Below, in pieces: positions 8,552 to 19,612 of a stretch of 35,172 nucleotides of DNA. A program made the translations under genes and the position numbers. The notes under the pieces are model-generated. The model worked only from the letters and a program-made list of their open reading frames with translations, searched no databases and had not been told where the DNA came from. Source of the DNA: an uncultured Opitutia bacterium (GTDB lineage: Bacteria; Verrucomicrobiota; Verrucomicrobiia; Opitutales; Opitutaceae); assembly GCA_903872425.1 (NCBI GenBank), contig CAIQKQ010000233.1, forward strand, positions 1 to 35,172, read 5' to 3'. The stretch's first letter is position 1. Each line of letters begins with the position of its first letter.

Positions 8552-9295
8552 ATGACCAAGCTTTCTCTGTACTCCCTGGCCGCCCTAGCCGTGACGCTGG
8601 CGCTTGGGTGTGGTGGGTGCTCTGCGCGGAACCCTGAGGCCGAAAAGCCTGTGAACCAGCCTGCTCCAGTTGCAGCGGTCGCATCGGCAGAAGATGAGGC
8701 GATGAACGCGCAGCTCCTGCAAAACGCACAGTTGCTGTCAGCGCTCGCCATGCTCCAACTCACGACCGCGATGCTGCCGCCGGTGATGGCCGCCGAGCCC
8801 GCGCCACCGCCGGCCGCCACGCCCGCGAGCTTGCCGTCCATGCTTCCACTGTCTGGACCGGGGGTGTCCCAGCCGGGCGCAACCACCCCCACGGCCGGCG
8901 AAACACCGCCAACGGTGGTGAACAATTACTACGTACAGCAAGTTGTCGCGGCCGAACCGGCTACCGATGTACCGTTAGCCGAGGCCTCGCCTCAGGTGGT
9001 CTATGTCAGTGGCGGCCTGTTTGTACCTAACCGTGGCGGTCCCGCGCCAGTCGCACCCCCTCCCACGGCCCAGAGCCCAGCCGCACCCTCCGGTCCATTT
9101 TATTCCACCGTGAGCCAAGTGGCCCGGGCCTTGCCCCTCGACTCCGGCACGATGGTGGCACGTGGCAGCACCATCACGGTGCGCAATACCACCGGCCCGC
9201 TACCCTCCCTCCCTTTGCCTGTGGGTACGCCGGTTACGACCAGCACCAGCACCCCGCAGCGCGGCGGGCGCGGTGGCGCAGCCGGTGGCGGTTGA
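8552..9295 (+). CDS. Putative lipoprotein, Pro/Ala-rich, unknown function
   Basis: The 247-residue protein starts with a short basic-hydrophobic signal (MTKLSLYSLAALAVTLALGC). The lipoprotein cysteine is C20 or C23; neither has a perfect lipobox. A charged segment (about 24-50) and a likely helix of QLLQNAQLLSALAMLQL type (about 53-72) are followed by long Pro/Ala/Thr-rich linkers, a VVNNYYVQQVV segment, and a Gly/Arg-rich tail (RGGRGGAAGGG). I do not recognise the family. The composition suggests an envelope-anchored, extended or disordered protein. A hairpin lies just downstream, before the convergent RNase gene. Confidence 0.7.
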   Translation: MTKLSLYSLAALAVTLALGCGGCSARNPEAEKPVNQPAPVAAVASAEDEAMNAQLLQNAQLLSALAMLQLTTAMLPPVMAAEPAPPPAATPASLPSMLPLSGPGVSQPGATTPTAGETPPTVVNNYYVQQVVAAEPATDVPLAEASPQVVYVSGGLFVPNRGGPAPVAPPPTAQSPAAPSGPFYSTVSQVARALPLDSGTMVARGSTITVRNTTGPLPSLPLPVGTPVTTSTSTPQRGGRGGAAGGG

Positions 9296-9312
9296 GATAG
9301 TTTTGGCAATAA

Positions 9313-9343
9313 CATCGCGCCGGCGTCGAAGCCGGGCGCGATG
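9313..9343. terminator. Possible bidirectional terminator hairpin between convergent genes
   Basis: CATCGCGCCGGC at 9313-9324 pairs with GCCGGGCGCGATG at 9331-9343, with one bulged base and a 6-base loop. It lies between the lipoprotein gene (plus) and the RNase E/G gene (minus), so it could end both transcripts. There is no T run on either side, which lowers confidence in intrinsic termination. Confidence 0.45.
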
Positions 9344-9363
9344 CAGTGAATGAGCACGAAATT

Positions 9364-11115
9364 TTACCGATACTCCTCGCCGGTAACGGCGTTGAGTATC
9401 TTGTAATTTTCGACGTGATAAGCGGCGTCGGCCCGGAAGGCGAGTTTCACACCGAAGAGCTTTTCCATGCGCACGAGCAGGTCGGCGTCCTCACTGCGGA
9501 GGCGTTCGAGGATGCTTGGATGCACGAGCACGCGCAACGAGTAATCCTTGCTGTCGGTGCGCGCCGTCAGGCGGCGGACGACAGAGGAGAGCTTGCGCTG
9601 GAGCTCGACGGACATTGTGGTCGCGCTTTTTACCATGCCGCGGCCGTGGCAATACGGACAGTCGGTGTAGTGGTTCGACGAGAGCGACTCAGACTGGCGC
9701 TGGCGCGTCATCTGCATGATGCCGAGCGCGGAGATAGGGAGGATGTGAGTCTTGGCCTTGTCGTCCGCCATGAGGTCCACCATTTTCTCATAGACGGCGT
9801 TGCGGTGGCGGCGCTCCTTCATGTCAATGAAGTCCATGATGATCAGGCCGCCGAGGTTGCGGAGGCGGATCTGGCGGGCCATCTCGGCTGCAGCTTCGAG
9901 GTTGACGGCGTAGAGGGTATTTTTCTCCTCGCCCGCACGCTGGCGGTGGGAGCCGGTGTTTACGTCAATGGCGATCAGCGCCTCAGTCTCGTCAATGACG
10001 ATTTCGCCTCCACTCGGAAGAGAGACGCGGCGTTGAAACGTCTGCTCGATCTGCTTCTCGATGTTGAAGCGCTCGAAGATGGGGATATTGTCCTTGTAGA
10101 GGGCAATCTTGCCCTTGCTGCGCTGAGAGATTTGGGCGACGGCAGCCTGGCAGCGGGCGTGGTCCTCGGCGTTGTCAATAAGCACGCGGTCAACATCCTC
10201 AGTCAAGAAGTCGCGCACGGTGCGCTCGACGATGTCGGGCTCCATGTAGAGGGTCGTGGGAGCGCGGTTACTTTTCAGCTTCGATTGGATATCCTCCCAC
10301 GTCTTCAGGAGAATATGGAGATCGCGGATGAAGTAGCGGTCTTTTTTCCCTTCACCAGCGGTGCGAACGATGACGCCCATCCCCTCCGGGATGGTGAGCT
10401 TATTGACCAGCTGGCGGAGGCGGGCGCGCTCCTTCGGCTCCTCGATTTTACGGGAGATGCCGCAACCGTCTGAAAACGGCGTGAGGATGAGATAGCGGCC
10501 AGGTATTGATAGGTTCGTCGTGGTGCGCGGACCTTTGGTGCCGATGGGGCCCTTGGTGACTTGGATGACGATTTCGGAGCCGGGCGGATAGAGCTGCGGG
10601 ATATCTTTGACGGTCGGCTCGGCTCCGCGTGGGGCGGCGTCTTTCCGGCGGTTAACGCGCACGACCTCGACCGATGAGTCGGCCGCGGCGGGCAGCATAT
10701 CCCAGTAGTGGAGAAACGCGTTCTTGGTGTAGCCGATGTCCACGAAGGCCGCTTTGAGGCCGGGGTCGAGATTCTTGATTTTTCCCTTAAAGATGCCCCC
10801 AACCATCCGGTCGTCAGACTCGCGCTCGATCTCGAACTTGGCGAGCGTGCCGTCGACGAGTAGCGCGACCCGCTTTTCGAGCGGCTCGGCATTGATGATG
10901 AGCTCGCGGAAGGTGGTTTTTTCCTTCTGGAAAACGGCGAGGATTTTTTGGAGCAGAGGACGTTGTTTGGCGCGTTCGAGTGCACCGGCCTTCAACTCAG
11001 CGCGGTCAATCGGTTCGGTCGGGAGGTTAGGTGGGGGCTGGGCGAGTTCCTCATCGTGGCGGGAAAGGCCGTCCGACGAGGCGTCGGGCGGGGTGGCGGA
11101 GGGCGGGTTGTTCAT
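9364..11115 (-). CDS. rng: Ribonuclease E/G family endoribonuclease
   Basis: The 583-residue protein (from ATG 11115) is a single-strand-specific endonuclease for mRNA decay and rRNA maturation. The N-terminal 65 residues are variable. An S1-like domain follows ([20 protein letters not shown], 106-125) with a charged insert at about 145-175. Next come [13 protein letters not shown] (245-257), then the DNase I-like catalytic centre with D384 in IAIDVNTG and D428 in LIIMDFIDM. The Zn-link is DCPYCHGRG (C486, C489). The long C-terminal scaffold of RNase E is missing, so RNase G-like is the better label. The frame continues to 11196; that longer start would sit 24 bases after rodA. It follows rodA, as rng commonly lies near cell-shape genes. 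Confidence 0.93.
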   Translation of the reverse strand: MNNPPSATPPDASSDGLSRHDEELAQPPPNLPTEPIDRAELKAGALERAKQRPLLQKILAVFQKEKTTFRELIINAEPLEKRVALLVDGTLAKFEIERESDDRMVGGIFKGKIKNLDPGLKAAFVDIGYTKNAFLHYWDMLPAAADSSVEVVRVNRRKDAAPRGAEPTVKDIPQLYPPGSEIVIQVTKGPIGTKGPRTTTNLSIPGRYLILTPFSDGCGISRKIEEPKERARLRQLVNKLTIPEGMGVIVRTAGEGKKDRYFIRDLHILLKTWEDIQSKLKSNRAPTTLYMEPDIVERTVRDFLTEDVDRVLIDNAEDHARCQAAVAQISQRSKGKIALYKDNIPIFERFNIEKQIEQTFQRRVSLPSGGEIVIDETEALIAIDVNTGSHRQRAGEEKNTLYAVNLEAAAEMARQIRLRNLGGLIIMDFIDMKERRHRNAVYEKMVDLMADDKAKTHILPISALGIMQMTRQRQSESLSSNHYTDCPYCHGRGMVKSATTMSVELQRKLSSVVRRLTARTDSKDYSLRVLVHPSILERLRSEDADLLVRMEKLFGVKLAFRADAAYHVENYKILNAVTGEEYR

Positions 11116-11220
11116 GGTGGCTGTCTTTCTGGGTGTGGGACACGGGGCAACCCCATGCGGCGGCTGGCGCGCAGGAAATTCCGGCAGGGCGGACATTATC
11201 GCGGAAAAGAAGTCCCGGGG

Positions 11221-12462
11221 TCATGGGAAATCCTTTCGGAAGCGATAGACGCTCTGGACCAGTCCTTGCAGCAGGCAGCAGCTGAGCACGAAGGAGCCTC
11301 CGTAGCTGATGAAGGGAAGCGGTATGCCCGTGATGGGCACGAGCCCGATAGTCATGGCGATGTTCACAAACACATGCACCGCGAACAGCACCGTGACGCC
11401 AACGGCGAGCAAGGCGCCAAAGCGGTCGCGGGCGAGGCCCGCGATGCGGATGCCATTGAACAAGACCAGACCAAACAGGCTGAGAACCAAGAGGCTTCCC
11501 AAAAAACCTAATTCCTCGGCGATGACCGAGAAGATGAAATCGTTGTGCGCGACCTTGCGCGGCAGATAGCCGAGCTGCGTCTGCGAGCCTTGCGTCCAGC
11601 CCTCGCCAGTGACGCCGCCGTGACCCACCGCGATGAGCGACTGGCCCAAATTCCAGCCGCCTTCCATCGGGTTGACCAGTTCAGGCCAGAGAAACGCCAC
11701 GAGGCGGTTGCGCTGGTAGTCGCGGAGCGGCACCCAAGAGCGCGACCAATTCTTGTCCTCGTGCTTAAATGGCGCCAGCTGGCCTGGCTGCCCCTGCGCC
11801 ACAATGAAATTTTTGTAGCGCACCGCGTCCCCTCCCACCACGGCTACCACGAGCAGCCCCGCACCCAACGCCCACAGGAAGTAGCGGGTCGGCAACCGGG
11901 AGACGTAGAGCATCGAAAAGATCATGGGGGGCAGCACAATGGCCGACTTCAAGTCAGGCTGCAGCAGGATAAGGAGAACTGGCCCGCCCGCCGCAAGCGC
12001 CAATTTCCCCAATGTGCGCCACGCGTCACGCGTCGCTGCCAGTTTCGCGCTCACCAAGAGGCTCGCCGTCAGCAACAACACGCCAATTTTCGCTATCTCC
12101 GATGGTTGAAAATACGTGAAACCGAGGCTGAGCCAGCGCTGCGAGCCCTCAGACGCATGGCCTATGCCCGGCACCAGCACCAGCACCAGTGGCACCAAGG
12201 CCGCGCCGTAGCACCAATGCGCCATTCCCAGCCAGAATCGATAGTCAATTAGGGCAGTCGTCACATAAGTCGCCGCACCCAAGGCGAGAAACATGAGTTG
12301 GCGTCGCCAGTCTGTCCCATGTACCGAACGTTGCGCCGAGTAGATGAACGCCACCCCGATGAACCCCAACGCGCCGATGGCCAACGGGGAAAGCCGATCC
12401 CACCGCCCGCGAGTGACGGGCTGGAACAGATCGCTAAAGCGGGAAAACGAGAGTGGTTTCAC
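11221..12462 (-). CDS. rodA: Rod shape-determining glycosyltransferase RodA (SEDS family)
   Basis: This polytopic SEDS protein is about 413 residues from GTG 12462. In-frame GTG codons up to 12537 would lengthen it by at most 25 residues. Hydrophobic segments fill the length. The hallmark extracellular/conserved parts are GSQRWL-LGFTYFQPSEIAKIG (peptidoglycan polymerase region with the invariant Gln-Pro-Ser-Glu), the long loop with NPMEGGWNLGQSLIAVGHGG, and the C-terminal GLVPITGIPLPFISYGGS. RodA polymerises glycan strands with a class B PBP in the elongasome; no mreBCD or pbp2 genes are in the window. The QPSE and PFISYGGS signatures are shared with FtsW; the long central loop and start favour RodA. 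It is divergent from uvrA with little space between them. Confidence 0.9.
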   Translation of the reverse strand: MKPLSFSRFSDLFQPVTRGRWDRLSPLAIGALGFIGVAFIYSAQRSVHGTDWRRQLMFLALGAATYVTTALIDYRFWLGMAHWCYGAALVPLVLVLVPGIGHASEGSQRWLSLGFTYFQPSEIAKIGVLLLTASLLVSAKLAATRDAWRTLGKLALAAGGPVLLILLQPDLKSAIVLPPMIFSMLYVSRLPTRYFLWALGAGLLVVAVVGGDAVRYKNFIVAQGQPGQLAPFKHEDKNWSRSWVPLRDYQRNRLVAFLWPELVNPMEGGWNLGQSLIAVGHGGVTGEGWTQGSQTQLGYLPRKVAHNDFIFSVIAEELGFLGSLLVLSLFGLVLFNGIRIAGLARDRFGALLAVGVTVLFAVHVFVNIAMTIGLVPITGIPLPFISYGGSFVLSCCLLQGLVQSVYRFRKDFP

Positions 12463-12605
12463 AACAGCATCCACTTCGACGGACGCGTCCACGAACAAAG
12501 CCGTCCTCGCGTTCCTAGCAATAGACGAATGTGGCACCTGCGTTGAAATACGCCTGCGATACCCGTGTTCAAACCCACGCGGACGCAGCTTTCACGCTTC
12601 CACCA

Positions 12606-15600
12606 ATGGCCGCGGGGCCTTCTATCCATACTTCAAAAAAGATCTTCGTGACCAAAAAATCTCTAAGCTCCGCGTCCCCTCCTCCGGCTTTCCCGTCCGC
12701 CCCGGACTGCATCCGCCTGCGCGGTGTGCGCCAAAATAATCTCAAAGGCTTCGATCTCGATGTGCCACTGGGGAAATATATTGTTGTAACCGGCTTGAGC
12801 GGCGCAGGCAAATCCTCGCTCGTCTTCGATACACTCCACGCCGAGGGCCAGCGGCGCTATGTCGAAACTTTCAGCGCTTACACCCGCCAATTTCTCGATC
12901 TCCTCGACAAACCGAAGGTGGACTCGATTGAAAATATTCGGCCCTCCATCGCGATCGAGCAGACCAACACGGTTAAAACCTCGCGCTCGACCGTCGGTAC
13001 GATGACCGAGCTGACAGATTTTTTCAAAGTTTGGTTTAGCCATGTAGCGGAATGCTTCGATCCCGCGACCGGGGAAAAAGTTGAGGACGACAACCCCCAG
13101 ACCATTTGGCAAAAATCCTTCGCTGCCCATGCCGGCCGCACCGTCCTCGTGAGCTTCAAGGTCACCAAACCCGACAATCTCGCCTGGACCGAAATTCTCA
13201 AAAACCTCCAGGGCCAGTCTTACGTCCGCGTGCTGGTCCCCCGTGGTGACGAGCAACCGCAAGTCAATCTCGCCGTCGACCGCATCGACGAACTCCTCGC
13301 TCTACCGCACTCGGCTCTCGTTTCTCGACTCTCCGCTTCCTCTCACCTCTTTGTCGCCCAAGACCGCGTCGTACTCACCGCCGATCAAAAATCCCGCTTC
13401 CTCGAAGCCGTCGAATCCGCTCTCCACTTTGGCAAAAACGAGGTCCACCTGTTCGGTGAAGCAATTACCTCTGGCTCTCCGCATCCGTCCCTCAGCACAC
13501 AATCCTGGCTAGAACTCGGCCACTATTCACGCGGCCTCCACTCACCCAAAACTGGCCGCACTTTTCGTACCGCCACACCCGCGCTCTTCTCCTTCAACTC
13601 GCCGCTTGGGGCCTGCCCCAAGTGTCGCGGTTTCGGCCGCGTTATCGACATCGACTACCGCCTCGCAATCCCCGACCAGTCGCTCTCGATCGACGATGGC
13701 GCATTGAAATGCTGGGAAGGCGATGTCTACCGGGAGTCGCTCGACGATTTCCTTGTTTTCGCGAAAAAGAAAAAGATCCCCACTCACGTCCCCTTCGCCT
13801 CGCTGACTCCCGCCCAACGCGCATTCGTGGTCGAAGGTGAGCCCGGCTACAGTGAGGCCGACGGTAAAACCCGGCCGAAGCATTGGTATGGCGTGAAGGG
13901 TTTCTTCCGTTGGCTGGAAAAACACAGCTACAAGATGCACGTGCGCGTCTTTCTCTCACGCTATCGCACCTACAATCTCTGCCCCGACTGCGGCGGCCGG
14001 CGCCTCCAGCCCGAGGCGCTCTGCTGGAAATGGCAGGGTCACACGCTCCCCGAACTTTACCAACTTCCTGTCTCCAGCCTACACGCGCTCCTCCAACAAT
14101 TTTGTCCATGGGGCGACACTTCGTCCCCGGCCTCCAGCCCGCACTCTGCCTCCCTTGCCTACGACTCGATCCTCACCCGCCTCCGCTACCTCGAGCAAGT
14201 AGGTCTCGCCTACCTCACCCTCGACCGCAGCTCGAAGACCCTCTCCGGTGGCGAAGTCCAACGGGTCAACCTTACGAGCTGCCTTGGCACCTCGCTTGTC
14301 GACACGCTCTTTGTCCTCGACGAGCCCAGCGTCGGCCTCCATCCGCGCGACATCGACCGTCTCATCGCCATCATCCGCACGCTCACCGACACTGGTAACA
14401 CGGTCGTGGTCGTCGAGCATGACGAAGCGATGATCCGCGCCGCGGACCATGTCATTGAGGTCGGACCCGAGCCTGGCAGTCGTGGCGGCCACATCGTGTT
14501 CGCTGGCTCCATCTCGGCCCTGCTCGCCTCGCCCGCCAGCATCACTGGTGCCTATCTCTCCCGCCGTGAAACCATCTCTACCCCCACGCTGCGACGCCCT
14601 GTAGCCCGCTCGTTTGCGGGCGCATCCGACACCCGCTGGCTTCATTTCAAAAACGCCTCCAAGCACAATCTAAGCAACCTCGATATCTCCATTCCGCTGG
14701 GCCGCCTCGTCTGCCTCAGCGGCGTCTCTGGCTCCGGTAAATCCACCCTCCTCGACCACGTCATCTACCAAGGTCTGCTCGCTCAACGCCATCAGCTCGC
14801 GGAGGATCCCGCCGCGATCGAATCCATCACCTCCGATCTCGATTGCTCCGAGATCGTCCTCGTCGACCAATCCCCGCTCTCGCGCACACCGCGCTCGAAC
14901 CCCGCCCTTTATACCGAGGCGTGGGAACTCATTCGCGAACTCTACGCCGCTACGCCCGCGGCGCAGGCAGCCGGCTTCAGCGCCTCCTCGTTTTCCTTCA
15001 ACAGCGGCGATGGCCGCTGCGACCACTGCCGCGGCCTCGGCTACGAACGCGTCGAAATGCAGTTTCTCTCCGACGTTTTCGTCCCGTGTCCTGTCTGCGA
15101 ATCGAAACGCTTCAAACCGGAAGTTCTCGCGATCCGCTGGCGCGACCACTCCATTTCCGATCTCCTTAGCACTTCGGTCGCTGATGCCCTCGGTCTCTTT
15201 GCCGATCGCGCCGACATTCATCGTCGCCTCTCCCCGCTCGATTCCGTCGGCCTCGGCTACCTCACGCTCGGTCAGCCGCTTAATACTCTAAGTGGCGGTG
15301 AATCCCAGCGCCTGAAGCTCGTCCGCTACCTCAGTGCTTTCGCCTCCGATAATTTTGGCTCTCAGCCCGCAACACGTGAGTCTCCTCCACCCGCTGGAGC
15401 CCTTCTCCTCCTCGACGAGCCCACCACCGGACTACACCGGCACGACGTGAAACGTCTGCTGGGGGTTCTTCAGGCTCTCGTTAACTGTGGGCACAGCGTC
15501 GTCGTTATCGAACACAACCTCGATATCCTGAAATCGGCCGACTGGATTATTGAAATCGGTCCTGATGCCGGCGCGAACGGTGGCCGGATCGTTGCTGCCG

Positions 15601-18521
15601 GTCCTCCGGAGGAAGTTGTCCGCACCGCCACCGCCACCTCGCCCTTCTTGCGAGCGGCGCTAGCGGATGTGGGTGGAAATATACCGACTGATGGCGAGAA
15701 CAATGCCGCCTCATTTGTCGCTGAAACTACCAACTCCTCTGCTTACCTACTCCCTGCGCCCGCCTACACTTCGGTGCTCCGCGTTGAAGGTGCGCGGGAA
15801 AACAATCTCAAAAACCTTTCGCTCTCGATTACACATCGGCAGCTCACCGTGGTCACCGGCGTGTCTGGCTCCGGAAAATCCACGCTGGCGTTCGACATCG
15901 TGTTTGCCGAGGGGCAGCGGCGGTTCATGGAGTCAATGTCTCCCTATGCCCGCCAATTTGTGGAGCAGTTGCCACGGCCGGCGGTTGACCGGCTCACCGG
16001 CATCCCACCGACGGTCGCCATCGAGCAACGCGTGACACGCGGCTCGCGCAAATCTACCGTCGCGACCATCACGGAGGTCGCGCAATATCTCCGACTCCTG
16101 TACGCGCGACTCGGCGTGCAGCATCACCCGGACTCGGACCGGCCAGTCACCCCCCTCTCGCCCGACGCGCTCAAAAAGCTGCTAGCGCGCGTCCTTGCCA
16201 CGCCCAAGGCCCGTCAGGCGAAACATCTCTACCTTTGCGCCCCGCTCGTCCGCGGACGCAAAGGCCACCATCAACCCATCGCCACGTGGATCACCAATCA
16301 GGGCTACGAACTCCTCCGCGCTGACGGTCGCCTCATGCGCGTGGAGTCCTTTCAAAAGCTCGACCGCTATAAAGAACACGATCTCGAAGTCGTCGTCGCT
16401 GATTTGAAAGCTCGTCGCCGTAACTCTGCTACGCCGCAAGCAACGTCTGAGGCTCTTACCACCGCTCTCCGTCTCGGCCACGGCACCTGCTTTCTCCTCA
16501 ACGAAAAGAACGTCATTCTTTCCTGGTTCTCTACCGAGCGCACCGACATCGAAACCGGCGAAAGCTTCCCCACACTCGATCCGAAAGATTTCTCTTTCAA
16601 TTCCCCGCGCGGCTGGTGCCCGACCTGCCGTGGACACGGCCGTGTATTCCCGTGGATGCTCGAATCCATCGACGAGGATCAGCCCGATGACCCCGCCGCA
16701 CGCCTCCGAGAATTTGGCCTCGATTCCCCTGCGGACATTTCCGACGCAGGCGCTCCTTGCCCTGACTGTCAGGGCACCCGCCTCAATCGCATCAGCCGCG
16801 CAGTAAAGCTGATTTTCAGGCCAAAAAAGTCTGGCACTGGAATTTCAAATCGCAGCTCTCTGTTTCCTTCCACCCTCTCCCTCCCCGCGCTCCTCGCCAG
16901 TACGCCCTCGCAACTTCTCCACCACTTGCGCCTGCTCGACCTCGACGCCCGTGGTAAGCTCATTACCCAAGACATCGTGCCGCAGATTGTGGAGCGACTG
17001 AAGTTTCTCGATCACGTCGGGCTCGGTTATCTTTCCCTCGACCGGCCGACCGAAACACTCTCGGGTGGCGAGGCCCAGCGCATCCGACTCGCTGCCCAGT
17101 TCGGCTCGAATCTCTCAGGCGTACTCTATGTACTCGACGAGCCGTCGATCGGCCTGCACGCGCGCGACAACGAACAGCTCATCGCGACACTGCTCGCACT
17201 GCGCGACAAGGGGAACACACTCCTGGTCGTCGAGCACGACGAGGACCTCATGGCGCGCGCCGACTGCATCATCGATCTCGGGCCTGCGGCGGGGATTCAC
17301 GGTGGCGAATTGCTCGCCCATGGCACACCCACTGAAATCAAGCGCAGCGACAAATCGTTGACTGGACTTTTTCTCGCCCGCGGCCTCGCGCATCCACAAC
17401 GCGGCAATTATCGCGATCTCCCACCGGCCAAATCGAAAAGCTGGCTCACGCTTCGGGGTGCGGCGTTACGGAATCTAAAAAATATTAATCTACGCCTACC
17501 GCTCGGCCGACTGATCATGGTCGCGGGCCCAAGCGGCGCAGGAAAATCTACCCTCTTCCGAGACCTACTACGTCCCGTGGTCGCCCACGCAATCAAATCC
17601 AATCAAGCCAAGCTCACCGGCGCCGCTTACGTCAAAGCCACGGGTTTAGCCGCCGAGACGCCGACGGCGCCGCCCGCGTTTATCGATCTGACCGGCGGCA
17701 ATGCATTCAAGGCGGTGATTGAAGTCGACCAGTCACCTATCGGCAAAACTCCGCGCTCCACTCCCGCGACGTATCTCGGGATCTTCGATCTCATCCGTCA
17801 ATTTTTCGCGTCATTACCAGAAGCGAAGATCCGCGGCTACACGGCTTCGCGCTTTTCATTCAATACCGCGGGCGGGCGCTGTCCGGCCTGTGAAGGCGCG
17901 GGGCGGATCATGCTTGCGATGGCGTTCATGCCCGACACCTATCTACCCTGCGACGACTGCCGCGGACTGCGCTACAACGCCGAGCTCAATGACATCGCTT
18001 GGAAAGGTAAAAACATCGGAGAGGTGCTACGGCTCACGTTCGAGGAGGCGGCGCTTTTTTTCGATTTTCACTCGCAGCTGTCACAAGTCTGCCGGCTGAT
18101 GATTGATTGTGGGCTAGGTTATCTGACGCTCGGCCAGAGTTCGCCCACGCTCTCAGGCGGCGAGGCGCAGCGACTGAAGCTTGTCACCGAATTGGCCACC
18201 GGCCTAGCGTCCTACCGCGAACGCAGCCGCGGCGTACAACCAAAGAATCTTTATCTGCTTGAGGAGCCGACGATTGGCCTGCACCTGAGCGACTGCGAAA
18301 AACTGATCCGCGTTTTACATTCGCTAGTGGAGCAGGGCCACACCGTTGTCGTGATCGAGCATCATCTTGATCTACTTGCCGAGGCCGACTACCTGATCGA
18401 ACTCGGCCCGGTCGGCGGGCCCAACGGCGGCGAACTACTCTACCAAGGGGAACTCACCGGACTTTTCAGAGTGAAGCGCAGCCCAACCGCGCCCTACCTC
18501 CGGATGAAAATGAAAAAATAA
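12606..18521 (+). CDS. uvrA: UvrA, double-length protein with four ATPase modules
   Basis: A single 1971-residue frame contains two complete UvrA units; normal UvrA is about 940. Walker A motifs lie at 63 (GLSGAGKSS), 706 (GVSGSGKST), 1085 (GVSGSGKST) and 1641 (GPSGAGKST). LSGGE signatures lie at 546, 895, 1485 and 1849. Four zinc modules (CPKC/CPDC, CDHC/CPVC, CPTC/CPDC, CPAC/CDDC) are all complete. UvrA scans DNA for bulky damage and loads UvrB in nucleotide excision repair; this protein probably forms the whole 'dimer' in one chain. Chlamydial UvrA (about 1790 residues in C. trachomatis) is a known parallel. The fourth Walker B reads LLEEPT (E1886-E1887), not LDEPT. The insertion region of the third module is short. 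GTG 12531 and GTG 12648 are alternative starts. Confidence 0.93.
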   Translation: MAAGPSIHTSKKIFVTKKSLSSASPPPAFPSAPDCIRLRGVRQNNLKGFDLDVPLGKYIVVTGLSGAGKSSLVFDTLHAEGQRRYVETFSAYTRQFLDLLDKPKVDSIENIRPSIAIEQTNTVKTSRSTVGTMTELTDFFKVWFSHVAECFDPATGEKVEDDNPQTIWQKSFAAHAGRTVLVSFKVTKPDNLAWTEILKNLQGQSYVRVLVPRGDEQPQVNLAVDRIDELLALPHSALVSRLSASSHLFVAQDRVVLTADQKSRFLEAVESALHFGKNEVHLFGEAITSGSPHPSLSTQSWLELGHYSRGLHSPKTGRTFRTATPALFSFNSPLGACPKCRGFGRVIDIDYRLAIPDQSLSIDDGALKCWEGDVYRESLDDFLVFAKKKKIPTHVPFASLTPAQRAFVVEGEPGYSEADGKTRPKHWYGVKGFFRWLEKHSYKMHVRVFLSRYRTYNLCPDCGGRRLQPEALCWKWQGHTLPELYQLPVSSLHALLQQFCPWGDTSSPASSPHSASLAYDSILTRLRYLEQVGLAYLTLDRSSKTLSGGEVQRVNLTSCLGTSLVDTLFVLDEPSVGLHPRDIDRLIAIIRTLTDTGNTVVVVEHDEAMIRAADHVIEVGPEPGSRGGHIVFAGSISALLASPASITGAYLSRRETISTPTLRRPVARSFAGASDTRWLHFKNASKHNLSNLDISIPLGRLVCLSGVSGSGKSTLLDHVIYQGLLAQRHQLAEDPAAIESITSDLDCSEIVLVDQSPLSRTPRSNPALYTEAWELIRELYAATPAAQAAGFSASSFSFNSGDGRCDHCRGLGYERVEMQFLSDVFVPCPVCESKRFKPEVLAIRWRDHSISDLLSTSVADALGLFADRADIHRRLSPLDSVGLGYLTLGQPLNTLSGGESQRLKLVRYLSAFASDNFGSQPATRESPPPAGALLLLDEPTTGLHRHDVKRLLGVLQALVNCGHSVVVIEHNLDILKSADWIIEIGPDAGANGGRIVAAGPPEEVVRTATATSPFLRAALADVGGNIPTDGENNAASFVAETTNSSAYLLPAPAYTSVLRVEGARENNLKNLSLSITHRQLTVVTGVSGSGKSTLAFDIVFAEGQRRFMESMSPYARQFVEQLPRPAVDRLTGIPPTVAIEQRVTRGSRKSTVATITEVAQYLRLLYARLGVQHHPDSDRPVTPLSPDALKKLLARVLATPKARQAKHLYLCAPLVRGRKGHHQPIATWITNQGYELLRADGRLMRVESFQKLDRYKEHDLEVVVADLKARRRNSATPQATSEALTTALRLGHGTCFLLNEKNVILSWFSTERTDIETGESFPTLDPKDFSFNSPRGWCPTCRGHGRVFPWMLESIDEDQPDDPAARLREFGLDSPADISDAGAPCPDCQGTRLNRISRAVKLIFRPKKSGTGISNRSSLFPSTLSLPALLASTPSQLLHHLRLLDLDARGKLITQDIVPQIVERLKFLDHVGLGYLSLDRPTETLSGGEAQRIRLAAQFGSNLSGVLYVLDEPSIGLHARDNEQLIATLLALRDKGNTLLVVEHDEDLMARADCIIDLGPAAGIHGGELLAHGTPTEIKRSDKSLTGLFLARGLAHPQRGNYRDLPPAKSKSWLTLRGAALRNLKNINLRLPLGRLIMVAGPSGAGKSTLFRDLLRPVVAHAIKSNQAKLTGAAYVKATGLAAETPTAPPAFIDLTGGNAFKAVIEVDQSPIGKTPRSTPATYLGIFDLIRQFFASLPEAKIRGYTASRFSFNTAGGRCPACEGAGRIMLAMAFMPDTYLPCDDCRGLRYNAELNDIAWKGKNIGEVLRLTFEEAALFFDFHSQLSQVCRLMIDCGLGYLTLGQSSPTLSGGEAQRLKLVTELATGLASYRERSRGVQPKNLYLLEEPTIGLHLSDCEKLIRVLHSLVEQGHTVVVIEHHLDLLAEADYLIELGPVGGPNGGELLYQGELTGLFRVKRSPTAPYLRMKMKK

Positions 18522-18538
18522 GACTGTCCCACCGCTTT

Positions 18539-18970
18539 TCAGGCCGGAACTGCAACGGGTACCTGATTGTATTGGTCATGCAGCTTAGCGGCCTCCTGCA
18601 CGGCAGAGAGGAGTGAGTCGAGCGGTACGGGCTTGAGTAAGTAGCGAAACAAGGCCGCCTCATTCACGCTGCGCAGTAGCATCTCAGGTTTCATGTAGCC
18701 GGTCACGAGGATGCGCTGCATCTGCGGATATTCCTCACGTACCCTTACCAGCAGGCTCATGCCGTTGCCACCGGGCATGAGATGGTCACACACAATGACC
18801 TTAAAATTGTTCTTCCGTAACAAAAACTCCGCCTCTCGCGCCGATTTGGCCGTGGTCACCTCAAATTTGCCGCGCAAAGCCTCGGCAAAGATTTCCACCA
18901 TCGGTCCCTCGTCATCCACGATCAGAACGGAATCAAGGGTAGCAACGTGGTTCGGGTCGGTGATACTCAT
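18539..18970 (-). CDS. Single-domain response regulator (CheY-like receiver)
   Basis: The 143-residue protein is a receiver domain with no output domain. The acidic pair is D19/D20 in VLIVDDE. The phosphoacceptor is D62 in CDHLMPG, the switch threonine is T90 in ILVTGY, and the conserved lysine is K113 in LLKPVP. About 12 N-terminal and 20 C-terminal residues flank the domain. The 'ILVTGY...RYLLKPV' type of alpha4-beta5 is common in receivers fused to HD-GYP proteins or histidine kinases. It presumably works through a partner kinase, and no kinase is in the window. The gene converges on uvrA with only 17 bases between the two stops. It lies 51 bases after algH on the same strand. Confidence 0.9.
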   Translation of the reverse strand: MSITDPNHVATLDSVLIVDDEGPMVEIFAEALRGKFEVTTAKSAREAEFLLRKNNFKVIVCDHLMPGGNGMSLLVRVREEYPQMQRILVTGYMKPEMLLRSVNEAALFRYLLKPVPLDSLLSAVQEAAKLHDQYNQVPVAVPA

Positions 18971-19021
18971 GGTTGTAAGTTAAGATTATCGGCACGGCGG
19001 CGCAATTCCAAAGCCGGAGCG

Positions 19022-19591
19022 TCAATTTTTTTCCGGATCGTCCGGCTCGTCGGCCAGCACCCGCCACTCATGGTCAATGCCTCCCAGTAGCCCGCGCCAG
19101 AGCGGCTCACCCGTTTCACCGGTCATCGCGTCTGCGGTCACCGGGCAGACCACCCAGGCGTTTTGCTTCAACTCGTTTTCCAACTGCCCTCCCGACCATC
19201 CGGCGTGCCCGAGAAAACCGCGCACCGCCACCCCCGGTTGCCCGTGTAGCTCGGCCGCTTTTTCCGGATCAAGACCAAACACAATCTGCAACGCCGACTG
19301 TTCAGGGTGCGGCTGCCACGCGCATAGCACGAGTTGCTCCGTCTTCACCGGCCCGCCTGCGAACAACGGCACGTCCGCCAGTGGCCCCAGTGCGAAGTCG
19401 CCACCGAGACCGCCTAAGCGGCGTGTCAGCGGCCGGTTGAGTACGACCCCCATCGCGCCGCCGCCGTCATGGGCCGAGAGCAGCACGACCGTACGCCGAA
19501 AGTGCGGATCGCGCAGCGACGGATGCGCCAATAGCAGCGAGCCGGCGAGCGCGGGCCGGTTGGCGGCGGAACGGGGGCGGCGGTGGCGCAT
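19022..19591 (-). CDS. YqgE/AlgH family protein (UPF0301)
   Basis: The 189-residue protein matches the AlgH/YqgE family along its length. It has LAGSLLLAHPSLRDPHFRRTVV near the start, then GAMGVVLNRPL, FAGGPV, an LGHAGWSGGQLENEL segment (the family's 'G.AGWG.GQLE.E' signature), and a C-terminal tryptophan-containing stretch. AlgH was named for alginate regulation in Pseudomonas, but the biochemical role in most bacteria is unknown. It lies 21 bases after the dCMP deaminase gene and precedes the receiver gene, so these three probably form one transcript. Confidence 0.9.
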   Translation of the reverse strand: MRHRRPRSAANRPALAGSLLLAHPSLRDPHFRRTVVLLSAHDGGGAMGVVLNRPLTRRLGGLGGDFALGPLADVPLFAGGPVKTEQLVLCAWQPHPEQSALQIVFGLDPEKAAELHGQPGVAVRGFLGHAGWSGGQLENELKQNAWVVCPVTADAMTGETGEPLWRGLLGGIDHEWRVLADEPDDPEKN

Positions 19592-19612
19592 TGGGTTGGA
19601 TTTAGGCTCGTT

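Noticed and set aside
9346-10473. 375-codon plus-strand frame opposite the RNase E/G gene
   Set aside because: It is a mirror of a strongly conserved catalytic domain on the other strand; its own translation has no domain, and long antisense frames are expected at this GC content.
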